DNA of 64,000 nucleotides from Acidobacteriota bacterium (GCA_016192145.1 JACPUT010000009.1:222692-286691), one strand, 5' to 3'; positions 16,443 to 25,243 are shown, counted from the stretch's first letter. Numbers and translations: made by a program. Notes: generated by a model not told the origin, from the letters alone.

Positions 16443-17033
16443 ATGCGTACCCCCCTGCTCGCCGCTGCCGTGCTGCTTCTGCTCGGATGCAACCAGGCCC
16501 CCCAGGATGCCAATCCCGTGTTGTTCAATGTCGGCGGGCAGAAGTTCACGGAGCGAGAGTTCACCGAGATGGTGCGCGCGATCGAGCCCGCGAAGGCCGA
16601 GGACATCCTGAAGAACCCCAAGCCGGAAGCGCAGGCCGCCCGGGCGGGCTTCCTGGGCAGCCTGGCCCAGGATCGGGCCATCTTGGCCTACGCCAAGAAG
16701 ACTGGAATCGATCAGGGGACCATTTATCGGATGCTCATGGTCCAGGCCCAGGCCCAGGCGGCCATGAAGGCCATGATCTCCCAGCGGGTGGGCGAGCCGA
16801 GCGAGACTCAGCTCCAGGAAGCCTACGGGACCATCAAGGCCAAGAACACCCAGGGCGGCAACGCGGCGGGCTTCCCCTCCCTGGAGGAGGTGATGGCCAA
16901 CCCGGCCATCAAGAGCCAGCTGGTCAACGCGTGGAAGCAGGAGCGCAGCCAGGCCGCCGTCCAAGAGCTGATGAAGGAGGTCAAGGCCCAGGTACCGGTG
17001 ACGTTTGCCGAGGGGTATCAGCCGGTGGAGTAG
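16443..17033 (+). CDS. lipoprotein with SurA/PpiD-like N-terminal domain
   Basis: 196 aa from the ATG at 16443. The lipoprotein signal is MRTPLLAAAVLLLLGC (lipobox LLGC). The mature helical part resembles the chaperone half of SurA/PrsA-type foldases: LFNVGGQKFTEREFTEMVRAI, DRAILAYAKKTGI and PSETQLQEAYGTIKAK. No rotamase (PPIase) domain follows, so it would be a chaperone-only or unrelated helical lipoprotein. It is followed by a terminator at 17061. Fold assignment by pattern only. Confidence 0.75.
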   Translation: MRTPLLAAAVLLLLGCNQAPQDANPVLFNVGGQKFTEREFTEMVRAIEPAKAEDILKNPKPEAQAARAGFLGSLAQDRAILAYAKKTGIDQGTIYRMLMVQAQAQAAMKAMISQRVGEPSETQLQEAYGTIKAKNTQGGNAAGFPSLEEVMANPAIKSQLVNAWKQERSQAAVQELMKEVKAQVPVTFAEGYQPVE

Positions 17034-17060
17034 GGCGGCTGGTCGATCCATTTAATTAAC

Positions 17061-17082
17061 GAAGCCCCCGGTCGGGGGCTTC
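17061..17082 (+). terminator. rho-independent terminator after the lipoprotein gene
   Basis: GAAGCCCCC (17061-17069) pairs with GGGGGCTTC (17074-17082) around a GGTC loop, 28 bp after the stop. The following GCCTTGTT is only weakly T-rich. Confidence 0.75.
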
Positions 17083-17112
17083 GCCTTGTTGGGGGATCGG
17101 GGCCGACCCAGC

Positions 17113-17263
17113 CCTGGAGAGGGAGTCCTCCGGGGCCACGCTCGCGCGTGGCCCCTCCGCCGGCCGGGGACTAAGGCCCCCTCGCCCTGCGGAACGCTTG
17201 CGCGTCCCTCGGGCTCGAGACGGGGCCCAAGTTCCCTGCATTCGACTCCCTCTCCAGGCACCA
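17113..17263. repeat. tRNA-Phe 3'-end remnants and hairpin region
   Basis: CCTGGAGAGGGAGTC at 17113-17127 repeats 15 nt of the tRNA-Phe 3' end (17298-17312) in the same orientation. The 23 nt at 17241-17263 are an exact inverted copy of the tRNA-Phe 3' end including CCA. Between them, 17132-17155 forms a 10-bp hairpin (GGGGCCACGC/GCGTGGCCCC, TCGC loop). No gene is seen in 17083-17292. These look like relics of tRNA-directed rearrangement or integration. Confidence 0.7.
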
Positions 17264-17293
17264 AAAAAAGGCCCCCTTGCGGGGGCTTTTTTT
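17263..17293. terminator. bidirectional terminator beside tRNA-Phe
   Basis: An A7 run (17263-17269), GGCCCCC, a TTGC loop, GGGGGC and a T7 run (17287-17293). It has a GC stem with a T-tract on both strands, so it can stop tRNA-Phe transcription (minus) and reading from the left (plus). It is nested inside the longer inverted repeat 17241-17315. Confidence 0.85.
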
Positions 17294-17368
17294 GGTGCCT
17301 GGAGAGGGAGTCGAACCCCCGACACATGGATTTTCAATCCATTGCTCTACCAACTGAGCTATCCAGGC
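17293..17368 (-). tRNA. tRNA-Phe (GAA)
   Basis: 76 nt. The minus strand begins GCCTGGATAGCTCAGTTGG (acceptor and D arm). The anticodon stem ATGGA/TCCAT closes the loop TTGAAAA, with anticodon GAA. The T arm is GGGGGTTCGACTCCC, and the 3' end CAGGCACCA is genomically encoded. All four arms pair. The terminator at 17263-17293 follows directly. Confidence 0.97.
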
Positions 17369-17514
17369 GCTGGCAGGAAGGTTCAGGTTAGCAGGAAGGC
17401 GGGGGTTTTCAAGGGCTGGGAAGGGGGGACCCGGCTGGGCCCTTGGGTTTCCGGGCGGTTCCTTGCGGTTACGTGGGGCGGCTCCTGGGCTATCCTTGGG
17501 GTTTCGGTGATCGC

Positions 17515-18180
17515 ATGAGCAAGGAACGCCTCATCCAGGTGCAGAAGCCCGCCCAATCGCTGGAGCGCTTCCAGCAGGACTATGCGAGGACCCAGGTGGG
17601 CGATGGCAGCCTGCTGCGCCCCATCCTCATGGGGGTGGGGGCCGTGGCCGTGCTCGGCCTCGGGTACCTGATCTTCGACCAGTGGCGCCAGTCCTCCGTC
17701 GAGCGGTTCGAATCCTCCCTGGCGGCCCTGGTGGAAGAGGTCGAAGGCGGCGTGCAGCCGGCCACGGGGGAAGCCCTTCAAAAGAAGATGCGGGACGCGC
17801 TGCCCAAGCTCGAGACGCTCTCCCGCGAGGCGCCCTCGGCCCGCAGGGACATGGCCCAGGGCCTCGTGGCCGCCTGGAAGCTGAGCCTGGATGGCAAGGG
17901 CGCGGCTCCCGGCGGTTCCGACGCCTGGGGGCGCCTGGCCCTCGTCCACCGCCACCTGGTGCTGGGGCAGCCCGCCGAAGCGGCGAAGGTGCTGGATGCC
18001 CTCCGTTCCAAGGCCGATCCCGGACAGGCCTGGGCCCCCGAATTCTGGCGTGTGCAGCTGGAGGCCGACCGGCTCGCCGGCGCCGCCGATCAGGCCCGCG
18101 CCCACCTGGCGGACTACAAGGACCGCTTCAAGGGCCGTACGTTGGACGCCTCGCTGGACAAGATCGTCGAAGGCATCTGA
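17515..18180 (+). CDS. YfgM-like single-pass membrane protein
   Basis: 221 aa from the ATG at 17515. A ~35-residue cytoplasmic head (LIQVQKPAQSLERFQQDY) is followed by one membrane helix (PILMGVGAVAVLGLGYLIF) and a periplasmic helical domain with TPR-like content (WGRLALVHRHLVLGQPAEAAKVLDAL). The topology and helix content match the YfgM / TPR-like Pfam family, periplasmic chaperone-associated ancillary proteins of the Sec translocon. It precedes the nucleoside phosphorylase by 51 bp. Exact function unknown. Confidence 0.72.
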   Translation: MSKERLIQVQKPAQSLERFQQDYARTQVGDGSLLRPILMGVGAVAVLGLGYLIFDQWRQSSVERFESSLAALVEEVEGGVQPATGEALQKKMRDALPKLETLSREAPSARRDMAQGLVAAWKLSLDGKGAAPGGSDAWGRLALVHRHLVLGQPAEAAKVLDALRSKADPGQAWAPEFWRVQLEADRLAGAADQARAHLADYKDRFKGRTLDASLDKIVEGI

Positions 18181-18206
18181 CCGTCGTCCGCCCGTTCCTC
18201 GCTTAG

Positions 18207-18234
18207 CATGGAGCCCTCTTTGGAGGGCTCCATG
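18207..18234 (+). promoter_or_regulatory. 12-bp hairpin containing the nucleoside phosphorylase start codon
   Basis: CATGGAGCCCTC (18207-18218) pairs perfectly with GAGGGCTCCATG (18223-18234) around a TTTG loop. The start codon (18232-18234) and the SD-like GGAGGG (18222-18227) lie in the 3' arm. It should strongly restrict initiation unless opened. No gene lies between the previous stop (18180) and this element. Confidence 0.8.
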
Positions 18235-19539
18235 CGCATGTATGACCTGATCCACGCCAAGAAACGGGGCGGTGCCCTCACCGAGGCCGAGATCCGGTTC
18301 TGGGTGGATGGGGTCGTGGATGGATCCATCCCGGATGAGCAGAGCGCCTCCATGCTCATGGCCATCTGCTGGCGCGGCATGACCACGGAGGAGACCCTCG
18401 CCCTCACCCTGGCCATGCGGGATTCGGGCAAGGTCATGGACCTTTCCTCCATTCCCGGCGTGAAGGTGGACAAGCACAGCACCGGGGGGGTGGGGGACAA
18501 GACGACGCTGATCCTGGGCCCCCTGGTGGCCGCCTGCGGGGTGCCCTGCGCCATGTTCAGCGGTCGGGGCCTGGGCCACACCGGCGGCACCGTGGACAAG
18601 TTCGCGGCCGTACCGGGGCTCAGGGTGGAGTTGAGCGACGCGGACTTCCTGAAGTCCCTCCGGGAGACCGGCTTCGCCAACAGCGCCCAGACCCCCGACC
18701 TCGTTCCCGCCGACCGACGCCTGTACGCCCTGCGGGATGTCACGGCCACCGTGGAGAGCATCCCCCTCATCACGGCCAGCATCATGTCCAAGAAGCTCGC
18801 CGGGGGCTGCGGGGCCCTCGTGCTGGATGTGAAGTGCGGGTCCGCCGCCTTCATGTCCAACTTGGAGGAAGCTCGGGGGCTCGCCCAAAGCCTCGTCAGC
18901 GTGGGCAAGGCCTACGGCATGCGCGTGAAGGCCCTGATCACGCGGATGGAGGAGCCCCTGGGCCGCACCATCGGCAACGCCCTCGAGGTGCGGGAGTGCA
19001 TCGAGATCCTGCAGGGGCGCCACGTCGATAGTGATCTGGCCCGGATGAGCTTGCGCCTCGCGGCCGAGATGGTGCTCATGGGGGGCGGGGCCCAGTCCTT
19101 GCCCGAGGCTGAGGCCAAGGTCCAGGAGGCGCTGGCTTCCGGCGCGGCCTTGGGCGTGCTGCGGGCCTTCATCGCCCTTCATGGAGGGGATGCCCGCGTC
19201 GTGGACGAACCCGGGCGCCTCCCCCAGGCCCCCTGCCGTCGCGTGGTGCGGGCCGCCGCCGCAGGATGGGTTGCACGGATGGATGGGCGCGAGCTGGGCT
19301 TGGCGGCCATGGAGCTGGGCGCTGGCCGTCGCAGCCAGCAGGACATCATCGATCCCGCCGTGGGACTGGAGCTTGAAGTGGCCGTGGGTCAGGCCGTGGC
19401 GGCCGGCCAAGCCCTTGCCACCTTGTATGGGGCTTCCGAGGGGGCGCTGGATCAGGTCCAGGACAGGGTCCAGTTGGCCATCCAGGTGGGGGGTGTGACA
19501 CAAATTTCAATGCCCTGGCTATTGGAGACCCTTGAGTAG
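18232..19539 (+). CDS. pdp: pyrimidine-nucleoside / thymidine phosphorylase
   Basis: 435 aa from the ATG at 18232 (MRMYDLIHAKKRGGALTEAE), the typical start for this family (~433 aa). It phosphorolyses thymidine, uridine or deoxyuridine to the base plus (deoxy)ribose-1-phosphate. Signature VDKHSTGGVGDKTTLILGPL binds phosphate. SGRGLGHTGGTVDKF, ITASIMSKKLAGG and DVKCGSAAFM follow, and a C-terminal PYNP domain includes AVGLELEVAVGQAVAAGQAL. It cannot be distinguished by eye from deoA. Translation is probably limited by the start-codon hairpin at 18207-18234. Confidence 0.95.
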   Translation: MRMYDLIHAKKRGGALTEAEIRFWVDGVVDGSIPDEQSASMLMAICWRGMTTEETLALTLAMRDSGKVMDLSSIPGVKVDKHSTGGVGDKTTLILGPLVAACGVPCAMFSGRGLGHTGGTVDKFAAVPGLRVELSDADFLKSLRETGFANSAQTPDLVPADRRLYALRDVTATVESIPLITASIMSKKLAGGCGALVLDVKCGSAAFMSNLEEARGLAQSLVSVGKAYGMRVKALITRMEEPLGRTIGNALEVRECIEILQGRHVDSDLARMSLRLAAEMVLMGGGAQSLPEAEAKVQEALASGAALGVLRAFIALHGGDARVVDEPGRLPQAPCRRVVRAAAAGWVARMDGRELGLAAMELGAGRRSQQDIIDPAVGLELEVAVGQAVAAGQALATLYGASEGALDQVQDRVQLAIQVGGVTQISMPWLLETLE

Positions 19540-19914
19540 ACGGGCGGGAAATTTACTGCCAAGATCTATGAATTCACACACATTGCGGCTCCCCTGTGGC
19601 GAACCGGAATTCAGGCGAAAAGTTTAAGTGCCTCGATTCCTGGCCAAGTTCCCGGATTTCCCGTCCGAGCGAGCAATTTGTTGTTGCGAACCCGTGGCAG
19701 AGTGGGGTCTCATCAATCCACCCTTTTGGTTCTTTCGAGTGTTGTTTCGTGTCTCCCTGGTGCTGGCCAAACGCTTCGGCGGGCAAACACCCCCCTCCTG
19801 CCATTGGGGCGGGGACACACACCCTTCTTCGGCCGTTTTGTTCTGGGCCTTAGCGGGATCTCCACCAGGCTTCAACCCTGCGGCCCCTGCCGCACTTTCC
19901 AAGGAGCAGTTCCT
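19540..19914 (+). other. long non-coding leader before the receptor gene
   Basis: 375 bp without a credible gene and visibly less GC-rich than its surroundings. In-frame reading exists on both strands, but the translations have no protein-like features. It must contain the receptor promoter and a long 5' untranslated region ending in a good SD (AAGGAG, then the ATG at 19915). I see no riboswitch core and no terminator-type hairpin. Confidence 0.5.
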
Positions 19915-22875
19915 ATGAATCGAGTCGTATCCCGCTTGGGCTTCACGACCTTCGCCCTCGTCGCCGGCACCCTGCCGATGATGGCCCAGGGTACCCAGAC
20001 CGCGAACATCACCGGCACGGTGGTCGACGCCTCCGGCGCCCCCGTCGCGGGCGCCACCGTGCGCCTGTCCTCCCCCTCCATGCAGGGCGTCCGCGCCTTC
20101 TCCACGGATGGCAGCGGCAAGTTCATCTCCCGCCTGCTTCCTCCCGGCACCTACACCATCGAGGTGGTGAAGGAGGGCATGGACACCCGCAAGATCACCC
20201 AGGCCCTGGGCATCGACCAGACCTTCACCCCCAAGATCACGATGACCAAGTCCGGCGGCGCGATCGTGGAAGTGATCGCCGCCACCCCCGCCGTCGATAA
20301 GACGGATGTGAAGACCGCCACTAACTTCCGCATGGATGCCGTCGATAAGCTCCCCAACGGCCGCACCATGGAAGCCGTCGCCCTCCTCACCCCTGGTGTC
20401 ACCAGTGGCGTGGGTGGTCGCGTGCAGATCCACGGCGCCATGACCTCCGGCAACTTGTACTTGGTGGACGGTCAGAACGTTGCGGATAACGCCTACAACA
20501 ACCGTGGCATCCAGATGATCGATGACTCCGTCGAGGAGACCCAGATCATCACCGGTGCCATGTCCGCCGAGTACGGCGACGTGGACGGTGGCGTGCTGAA
20601 CTCCATCACCCGCTCCGGCAGCAACGAGTTCTCCGGCTCGCTTCGCTGGGAACTGAACAACCCCACCTGGAACGCTGTCAGGCCTCTCCAGAACCGTGCC
20701 ACCACCCTCGACAACGTCTTGGGCGAGGAGAAGACCCTCTTCCTGAGCGGCCCCATCCTCAAGGACACCCTCTGGTTCGCCGCTTCGTTCTTCAAGACGG
20801 AAACCAACGTCGCCAACAGCATCAGCGCGAACCTGACTGATGCCTTCGGCCTCTGGGTCAACCCCGCCCCCCCCGCGGTTGAGAACCTGAACGGCCCCAA
20901 TGGCTTGAACGCTGGCTACGTCGCCGGCACCAAGATCATCCGTCGCCAGTTCAAGCTGACCTACTCCATCAACCAGGATCACACCCTCATCGCGACCTTC
21001 AACAACGCGAAGACGGATCAGACCAACCGCAACTACTCCGCGGGTGAGATCAAGTCCCTGGTGCCCCAAATCAGCACCTCCGAGTTCTTCAACGTCGGCT
21101 GGCGCGCCGTGTGGGGCAGCAACTTCACCACGGATGCCCGCTACGGCGGCAAGAAACAGAACCTCTCCGCCGGCGGTGCCGCCAACGGCCAGAGCCCCTT
21201 CTACAACATTGATAACGGCTTCTTCTACAACAACGGCATCTTCAACAACACCGACGGTGGCGATCAGCGCGACAACAAGACCTTCAATTTCAAGGCGAGC
21301 CTCTTCTGGAACGCCGCCGGCAGCCACCAGACCGATATGGGTCTGGATTACTACGAAGGCACCCGCAAGGCCAAGAACGAACAGACCCCCACGGGTTACA
21401 TCATTGAAGTCGCCGGTCTGAACATGAACGGCGTCAACGCCGCCAACGCTGCCGCCTATGGCATCCCCGTCGACACCACCCAGCCCTACGCATTCGGCAG
21501 CGCCATCTGGGTCTACCAGAGTGGATCGGGTTCCGCTAAGAACAAATCCTACGGCCTCTATGTAAACGACAAGTGGAGCCTCGACCAGCACTGGAACTTC
21601 CAGATCGGCATCCGCTACGACAAGTACGAAGCCAAGAACGAGGGTGGCAAGAAGACGGCCGGTGCTAGCGGCATCTCCCCCCGCCTCGGCGTGAAGTACG
21701 ACCTCTTTGGCGATAGCAAGCACATCTTCGGCGCCAGCTATGCCAAGTACAACGGCAAGGTGCTGGAAGGCATCACCAACTCCGTCACCAGCCAGGGCAA
21801 CCCCACGGAAGTGGACTTCCCCTGGGTCGGAGCCGGCACTCCTCAGACCTTCGCGGCCCTTCAGAACCTCGCGAACTATGATCTGACGGGCGCCTCGGGC
21901 ATCCTGTACTACAACGATCCCACCCTGAACGTGAAGCTGAGCGACAAGCTCAAAGCTCCCACCACCAACGAATTCCAGCTCAGCTACGCCTACTCCTACA
22001 ACTTCGGTTCCATGGGTGATGGCTATGTCAAGCTCACGGGGATCTCCAAGAAGTGGGATAACCTCATCGACTACAGTGTCGGCAACAACGGCACCGTGCA
22101 GGATCCCACTGGCGCTGATATCTACATGCGCGTTTGGGAGAACAACTCTGAGGCCACCCGTAAGTACAAGGGCCTCGAGCTGGAAGCCAGCCACAACATC
22201 AACCAGTGGACCATTGGCGGTGCCATCACCTGGAGCGAGCTGAAGGGCAATTACGAGGGTGAGGGCACCAGCTCCCCCGCTCGCGGAGAAGGCATCCACA
22301 ACTTCGATATCCAGGACGGCGTGACTCTCTACAACAACAAGGACACCACCCCCGAGGGTTACCTCCAGGGCCACCAGCCCATTCGCATGCGCTGGATGGC
22401 CAGCAAGGCCTTCGAGAACGCCTTCGGCAAGACTTCGGTCGGTTTCGTCTATCGCTTCGATAGCGGCTCCCACTTCAGCAACTCCCGTTCCATCTCCCGC
22501 GCCCGCCTTGGTGGCCCGACCCTCTCTTCCCAGTACGGCACCACCGGCGTCCAGTACATGGATCAGAAGCGCGGTGCGGGTGTGTTCGCTGGCGCTTCCT
22601 ACTTGGACCTGGCCATCACTCACGACTTCACCCTTTTCAAGGTGGCCGGTCGCAGCGTGAACGCCTTCGCCAAGGTGCGTCTCGATAACGTGCTCAACCA
22701 CCAGCAGCAGATTACCTTCAGCACCAGCTACGGTGCTGCCACGGGCACCTATGGTGTGGCTGGCGGCGGTGTGAATTCTCCCTGGGTCCGCTCTGCAACC
22801 TACGGCAAGCCCACGAGCCTCAACAACTACGGAACTCCCCGTGAGATCCGGATCTCCGCCGGCTTCCGCTTCTAA
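19915..22875 (+). CDS. Oar-like TonB-dependent receptor with carboxypeptidase-regulatory domain
   Basis: 986 aa from the ATG at 19915; SD AAGGAG. Signal peptide MNRVVSRLGFTTFALVAGTLPMMAQ. Residues ~25-110 are a carboxypeptidase-regulatory-like domain (ANITGTVVDASGAPVAGATVRL). A plug follows, with GGRVQIHGAMTSGNLYLVDGQNV and SVEETQIITGAMSAEYGDVDGGVLNSITRSGSNEFSGSLR cut by short gaps. The rest is a long beta barrel ending in aromatic GFRF, the outer-membrane insertion signal. Such Oar-like proteins are expanded in Acidobacteriota. The substrate is unknown. Codon choice (AAC, ATC, TTC, GGC) is more biased than in neighbours, which suggests high expression. A terminator follows. Confidence 0.93.
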   Translation: MNRVVSRLGFTTFALVAGTLPMMAQGTQTANITGTVVDASGAPVAGATVRLSSPSMQGVRAFSTDGSGKFISRLLPPGTYTIEVVKEGMDTRKITQALGIDQTFTPKITMTKSGGAIVEVIAATPAVDKTDVKTATNFRMDAVDKLPNGRTMEAVALLTPGVTSGVGGRVQIHGAMTSGNLYLVDGQNVADNAYNNRGIQMIDDSVEETQIITGAMSAEYGDVDGGVLNSITRSGSNEFSGSLRWELNNPTWNAVRPLQNRATTLDNVLGEEKTLFLSGPILKDTLWFAASFFKTETNVANSISANLTDAFGLWVNPAPPAVENLNGPNGLNAGYVAGTKIIRRQFKLTYSINQDHTLIATFNNAKTDQTNRNYSAGEIKSLVPQISTSEFFNVGWRAVWGSNFTTDARYGGKKQNLSAGGAANGQSPFYNIDNGFFYNNGIFNNTDGGDQRDNKTFNFKASLFWNAAGSHQTDMGLDYYEGTRKAKNEQTPTGYIIEVAGLNMNGVNAANAAAYGIPVDTTQPYAFGSAIWVYQSGSGSAKNKSYGLYVNDKWSLDQHWNFQIGIRYDKYEAKNEGGKKTAGASGISPRLGVKYDLFGDSKHIFGASYAKYNGKVLEGITNSVTSQGNPTEVDFPWVGAGTPQTFAALQNLANYDLTGASGILYYNDPTLNVKLSDKLKAPTTNEFQLSYAYSYNFGSMGDGYVKLTGISKKWDNLIDYSVGNNGTVQDPTGADIYMRVWENNSEATRKYKGLELEASHNINQWTIGGAITWSELKGNYEGEGTSSPARGEGIHNFDIQDGVTLYNNKDTTPEGYLQGHQPIRMRWMASKAFENAFGKTSVGFVYRFDSGSHFSNSRSISRARLGGPTLSSQYGTTGVQYMDQKRGAGVFAGASYLDLAITHDFTLFKVAGRSVNAFAKVRLDNVLNHQQQITFSTSYGAATGTYGVAGGGVNSPWVRSATYGKPTSLNNYGTPREIRISAGFRF

Positions 22876-22901
22876 GAAGCCTCCACGAGACGCACAAGAA
22901 G

Positions 22902-22926
22902 GGCCCCCGAAAGGGGGCCTTTTCTT
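22902..22926 (+). terminator. rho-independent terminator of the receptor gene
   Basis: GGCCCCC, a GAAA tetraloop, GGGGGCC, then TTTTCTT, 26 bp after the stop codon. Confidence 0.92.
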
Positions 22927-22969
22927 ATGTGCGGACTGCTGGTCGGGTGAAGCGAGAGCACCCCCTCGT

Positions 22970-23704
22970 TCAAAGCCCCAGCAACTCCTTCAACCTCGGC
23001 GTCGCCGTACGGCTGACCTCCAACTCCACGCCATCAGCCACTCGCACGGCAGCCCGACCGCCCTCGATGGGGCGCAGGCCGAGCACGCACTCGGGCCGCA
23101 GGAGGAGGTGCCGCTGCACCCGCAGGAGGCCGGATTTCGGGAAGGTCTGCTCCACTTCGGCGAGGGTGGTCCAGGAGGTGCGGTGGCGCTGGCCGCCGCA
23201 CCAGGACCACACCACCTCCTCTTCCACTTCGAAGTGGGTGGTGCGCTTGAGGTCGAGGAAGACGTGGCCGTCGCCGGCCTTCACGGGGTAGCGGGTGGCG
23301 GCGCCGGGGAGGTGGGGATGGAGGTCCGCGCCGCTTCGGGCGGGCACCTGGCGTTCGCGCAGGCGCTGGAGGGTCTGGCCCAGGCGGTCGGCGCCGATGG
23401 GCTTGAGGATGTAGTCGAGGGCGGCGGTCTCGAAGGCGCGCACCGCATGCTCGGCGAAGGCGGTGACGAAGATGACGGGCACGGCCCGGGGGAGCTCGGC
23501 GGCCACCTCGAGGCCACTGGGGCCGGGCATCTGGATATCGAGGAAGAGGGCGTCCAGCTCGATGGGGCCCTGCATGAAATCCAGGAGGGCCTGGCCGTCG
23601 GGAAGCTCGCCCGCCACGTCGCAGCCGGCCTCCCGCAGAAGGCGCCCCAAGCGGCTCCGCGCGAGGGGCTCATCATCGGCAAGGGCGACCTTGAGGGGCT
23701 TCAT
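22970..23704 (-). CDS. LytTR-family response regulator
   Basis: 244 aa from the ATG at 23702-23704, overlapping the kinase stop (ATGA). Receiver domain ~1-115: VALADDEPLARSRLG, phospho-acceptor Asp in LDALFLDIQMPG, and the conserved Lys in YILKPIGADRL. The LytTR DNA-binding domain is C-terminal (~140-244): HFEVEEEVVW, FPKSGLLRVQRHLLLRPECVLGLRP cut short, and ELEVSRTATPRLKELL. It pairs with the kinase encoded upstream; target genes are unknown, though the neighbouring receptor is a candidate. Confidence 0.94.
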   Translation of the reverse strand: MKPLKVALADDEPLARSRLGRLLREAGCDVAGELPDGQALLDFMQGPIELDALFLDIQMPGPSGLEVAAELPRAVPVIFVTAFAEHAVRAFETAALDYILKPIGADRLGQTLQRLRERQVPARSGADLHPHLPGAATRYPVKAGDGHVFLDLKRTTHFEVEEEVVWSWCGGQRHRTSWTTLAEVEQTFPKSGLLRVQRHLLLRPECVLGLRPIEGGRAAVRVADGVELEVSRTATPRLKELLGL

Positions 23705-24786
23705 CGGGCATCTCCCTGGGCATCCACGTCGGCGAGGGTCCACCCGTATTCGGTGTGGAGCTGGAATCGGGCCCGGTCTCCGTAGGCGAGCTTCAGGCGG
23801 GCCTCGAGGTTGCGGAGGCCGATGCCCTCGCCCAGCACGAGGGAAGCGGGTCGGCCCGTGTTGGCCACCTGCAGGTGGATGGCCTCCCGGATGCGCTGGC
23901 CCTTGATGCGAACCTCGCCGCCTTCGGTGTGGCCGGCGATGCCGTGCTTGAGGGCGTTCTCCACCAGGGGCTGCAACAGGAAAGGCGGAGCGAGCACCTT
24001 GTCCAATTCTTCATCCCACTCCCAATGCACCCTCAGGCGCGTGCCGAGCCGGAGCTTCTCCACGGCCAGGTAATGGCGGACGAGATCCCGCTCATCGGCC
24101 AGGGGCGCGAGCGGTCGGTCGCCGTGGCGCAGGAGGGCGCGATAGAGCTCCGCCAGGTCGAGGATGGCCTGCTCGGCGCGATCCACGTCCTGGCGCACTA
24201 GCTCCGCCAGGCCGTTGAGACTGTTGAAGAGCACATGGGGGCTCAGTTGGCCGCGGAGCAGCACCCACTGGGCCTCCCGAAGCTGGGTCTCGGCGGTGGC
24301 CTTCTCCTCTTCGGTGCGCTCCCCCAGGGCGATGGTGCCTCCGATGAACATCATCATCGGGGTGCCGATGACCAGCTGGAGGGTCATGATCTGCCCCAGC
24401 TTCATGGGATGGTCCTGGCCGTCGACCGGGACGGAACCGCCCCAGCCCGCCAGGTGGAGCAGGCCGTAGTCCACCATCACGAGGGTGGTGATGATCAGGG
24501 CGCAGCAGGGGGCGGCTTGGAGGGCCCCCCGCAGGAGGGGTGCGTGGGATCTGTCATCCCCGGTGTAGCGCCAGGGCAGGGGCGTGAGGAAGCCATAGGC
24601 GAAGGACATGGCGAAGGGCGTGAACAGCACGCTGACCCAGACCGCCGAGGGGGTCGTGAGGTGGAGCTTCGCGAGGCTCGTGGCCTTGAAGATGCCGAAC
24701 AGGAGCGTGAACCCGAGCACGATGCCCCAGCTGAACCGCTTGCGCAGGCGCCGACGGAAGTGTTGGGTGAGGGGCTGGAACCGCAT
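23701..24786 (-). CDS. LytS/YehU-type sensor histidine kinase
   Basis: 361 aa from the ATG at 24784-24786 (MRFQPLTQHFRRRLRKRF). Four hydrophobic segments lie in the first ~160 residues (for example FSWGIVLGFTLLFGIF and LGQIMTLQLVIGTPMMMFIGG). The phospho-acceptor region is QLSPHVLFNSLNGLAELV (His_kinase family). The ATPase has PFLLQPLVENALKHGI (N box) and LGEGIGLRNLEARL (G box). No extracellular sensor domain is apparent, so it probably senses the membrane itself. The gene lies directly upstream of its LytTR regulator. Confidence 0.93.
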   Translation of the reverse strand: MRFQPLTQHFRRRLRKRFSWGIVLGFTLLFGIFKATSLAKLHLTTPSAVWVSVLFTPFAMSFAYGFLTPLPWRYTGDDRSHAPLLRGALQAAPCCALIITTLVMVDYGLLHLAGWGGSVPVDGQDHPMKLGQIMTLQLVIGTPMMMFIGGTIALGERTEEEKATAETQLREAQWVLLRGQLSPHVLFNSLNGLAELVRQDVDRAEQAILDLAELYRALLRHGDRPLAPLADERDLVRHYLAVEKLRLGTRLRVHWEWDEELDKVLAPPFLLQPLVENALKHGIAGHTEGGEVRIKGQRIREAIHLQVANTGRPASLVLGEGIGLRNLEARLKLAYGDRARFQLHTEYGWTLADVDAQGDAR

Positions 24787-24883
24787 GCTTCCAGAGTGAC
24801 GGGGCGGCAGCCCGGCACCAAGCCCTGCCGGTGGGTGGGGGCTGGTGGCCGCCCAGCCGTGGCATCCTGAGGGTGGAGGCCGC

Positions 24884-25243
24884 ATGTTCCTCAAGTCCCT
24901 GTTCCGTCGCGCCCAGCCTGGGTCCCCCGTGATCCCGGAGCTGGATGGGGCCGTGGCCCGGAAACTGGAGGCCGAGGGCAAGGATCCCGGAGCCGTGGCG
25001 AGCCGCGCCGCGGAGCCTCGGGAGGTGCCCCCGCGCCCGGAACTGGGCGGCTTCAAGGGATCGATCCGCCTCGTGCTGACGTTGGATGGGCTGGGGGATG
25101 TGAAGGCCGTGGCGATGGATGGGGCCCCCTACGAGCATGTGCAGGTGTTGGAGGCTTGGGCTTACGCCTGGAAATTCCACCCCGCCATCCTGGACGGCAA
25201 GCCCCACGCCTGCCGGATGGTGTATGAGGTGAGCTGGAATTGA
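24884..25243 (+). CDS. small TonB-C-terminal-like protein
   Basis: 119 aa from the ATG at 24884, with GGAGG just before it. No signal peptide or membrane helix is evident. The second half (FKGSIRLVLTLDGLGDVKAV, then VQVLEAWAYAWKFHPAILDGKP) has the pattern of TonB/TolA C-terminal domains (x-W-x-F-x-PA-xx-DGxP). It could be a degenerate or cytosolic relative. It is divergent from the LytS kinase and its stop nearly touches the glutathione peroxidase leader. Confidence 0.6.
   Translation: MFLKSLFRRAQPGSPVIPELDGAVARKLEAEGKDPGAVASRAAEPREVPPRPELGGFKGSIRLVLTLDGLGDVKAVAMDGAPYEHVQVLEAWAYAWKFHPAILDGKPHACRMVYEVSWN

Noticed and set aside
17052..17391. Several ORFs across the tRNA-Phe region, some giving a repeated WCLERESN-type peptide
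   Set aside because: They are translations of the tRNA gene, terminator and palindrome. The peptide recurs because the tRNA 3' end is repeated in both orientations; no SD or codon signal supports them.
19624..22701. 1025-residue antisense ORF under the TonB receptor
   Set aside because: The plus-strand gene has signal peptide, SD, plug motifs and terminator. The antisense frame is open only because of codon bias in high-GC DNA.
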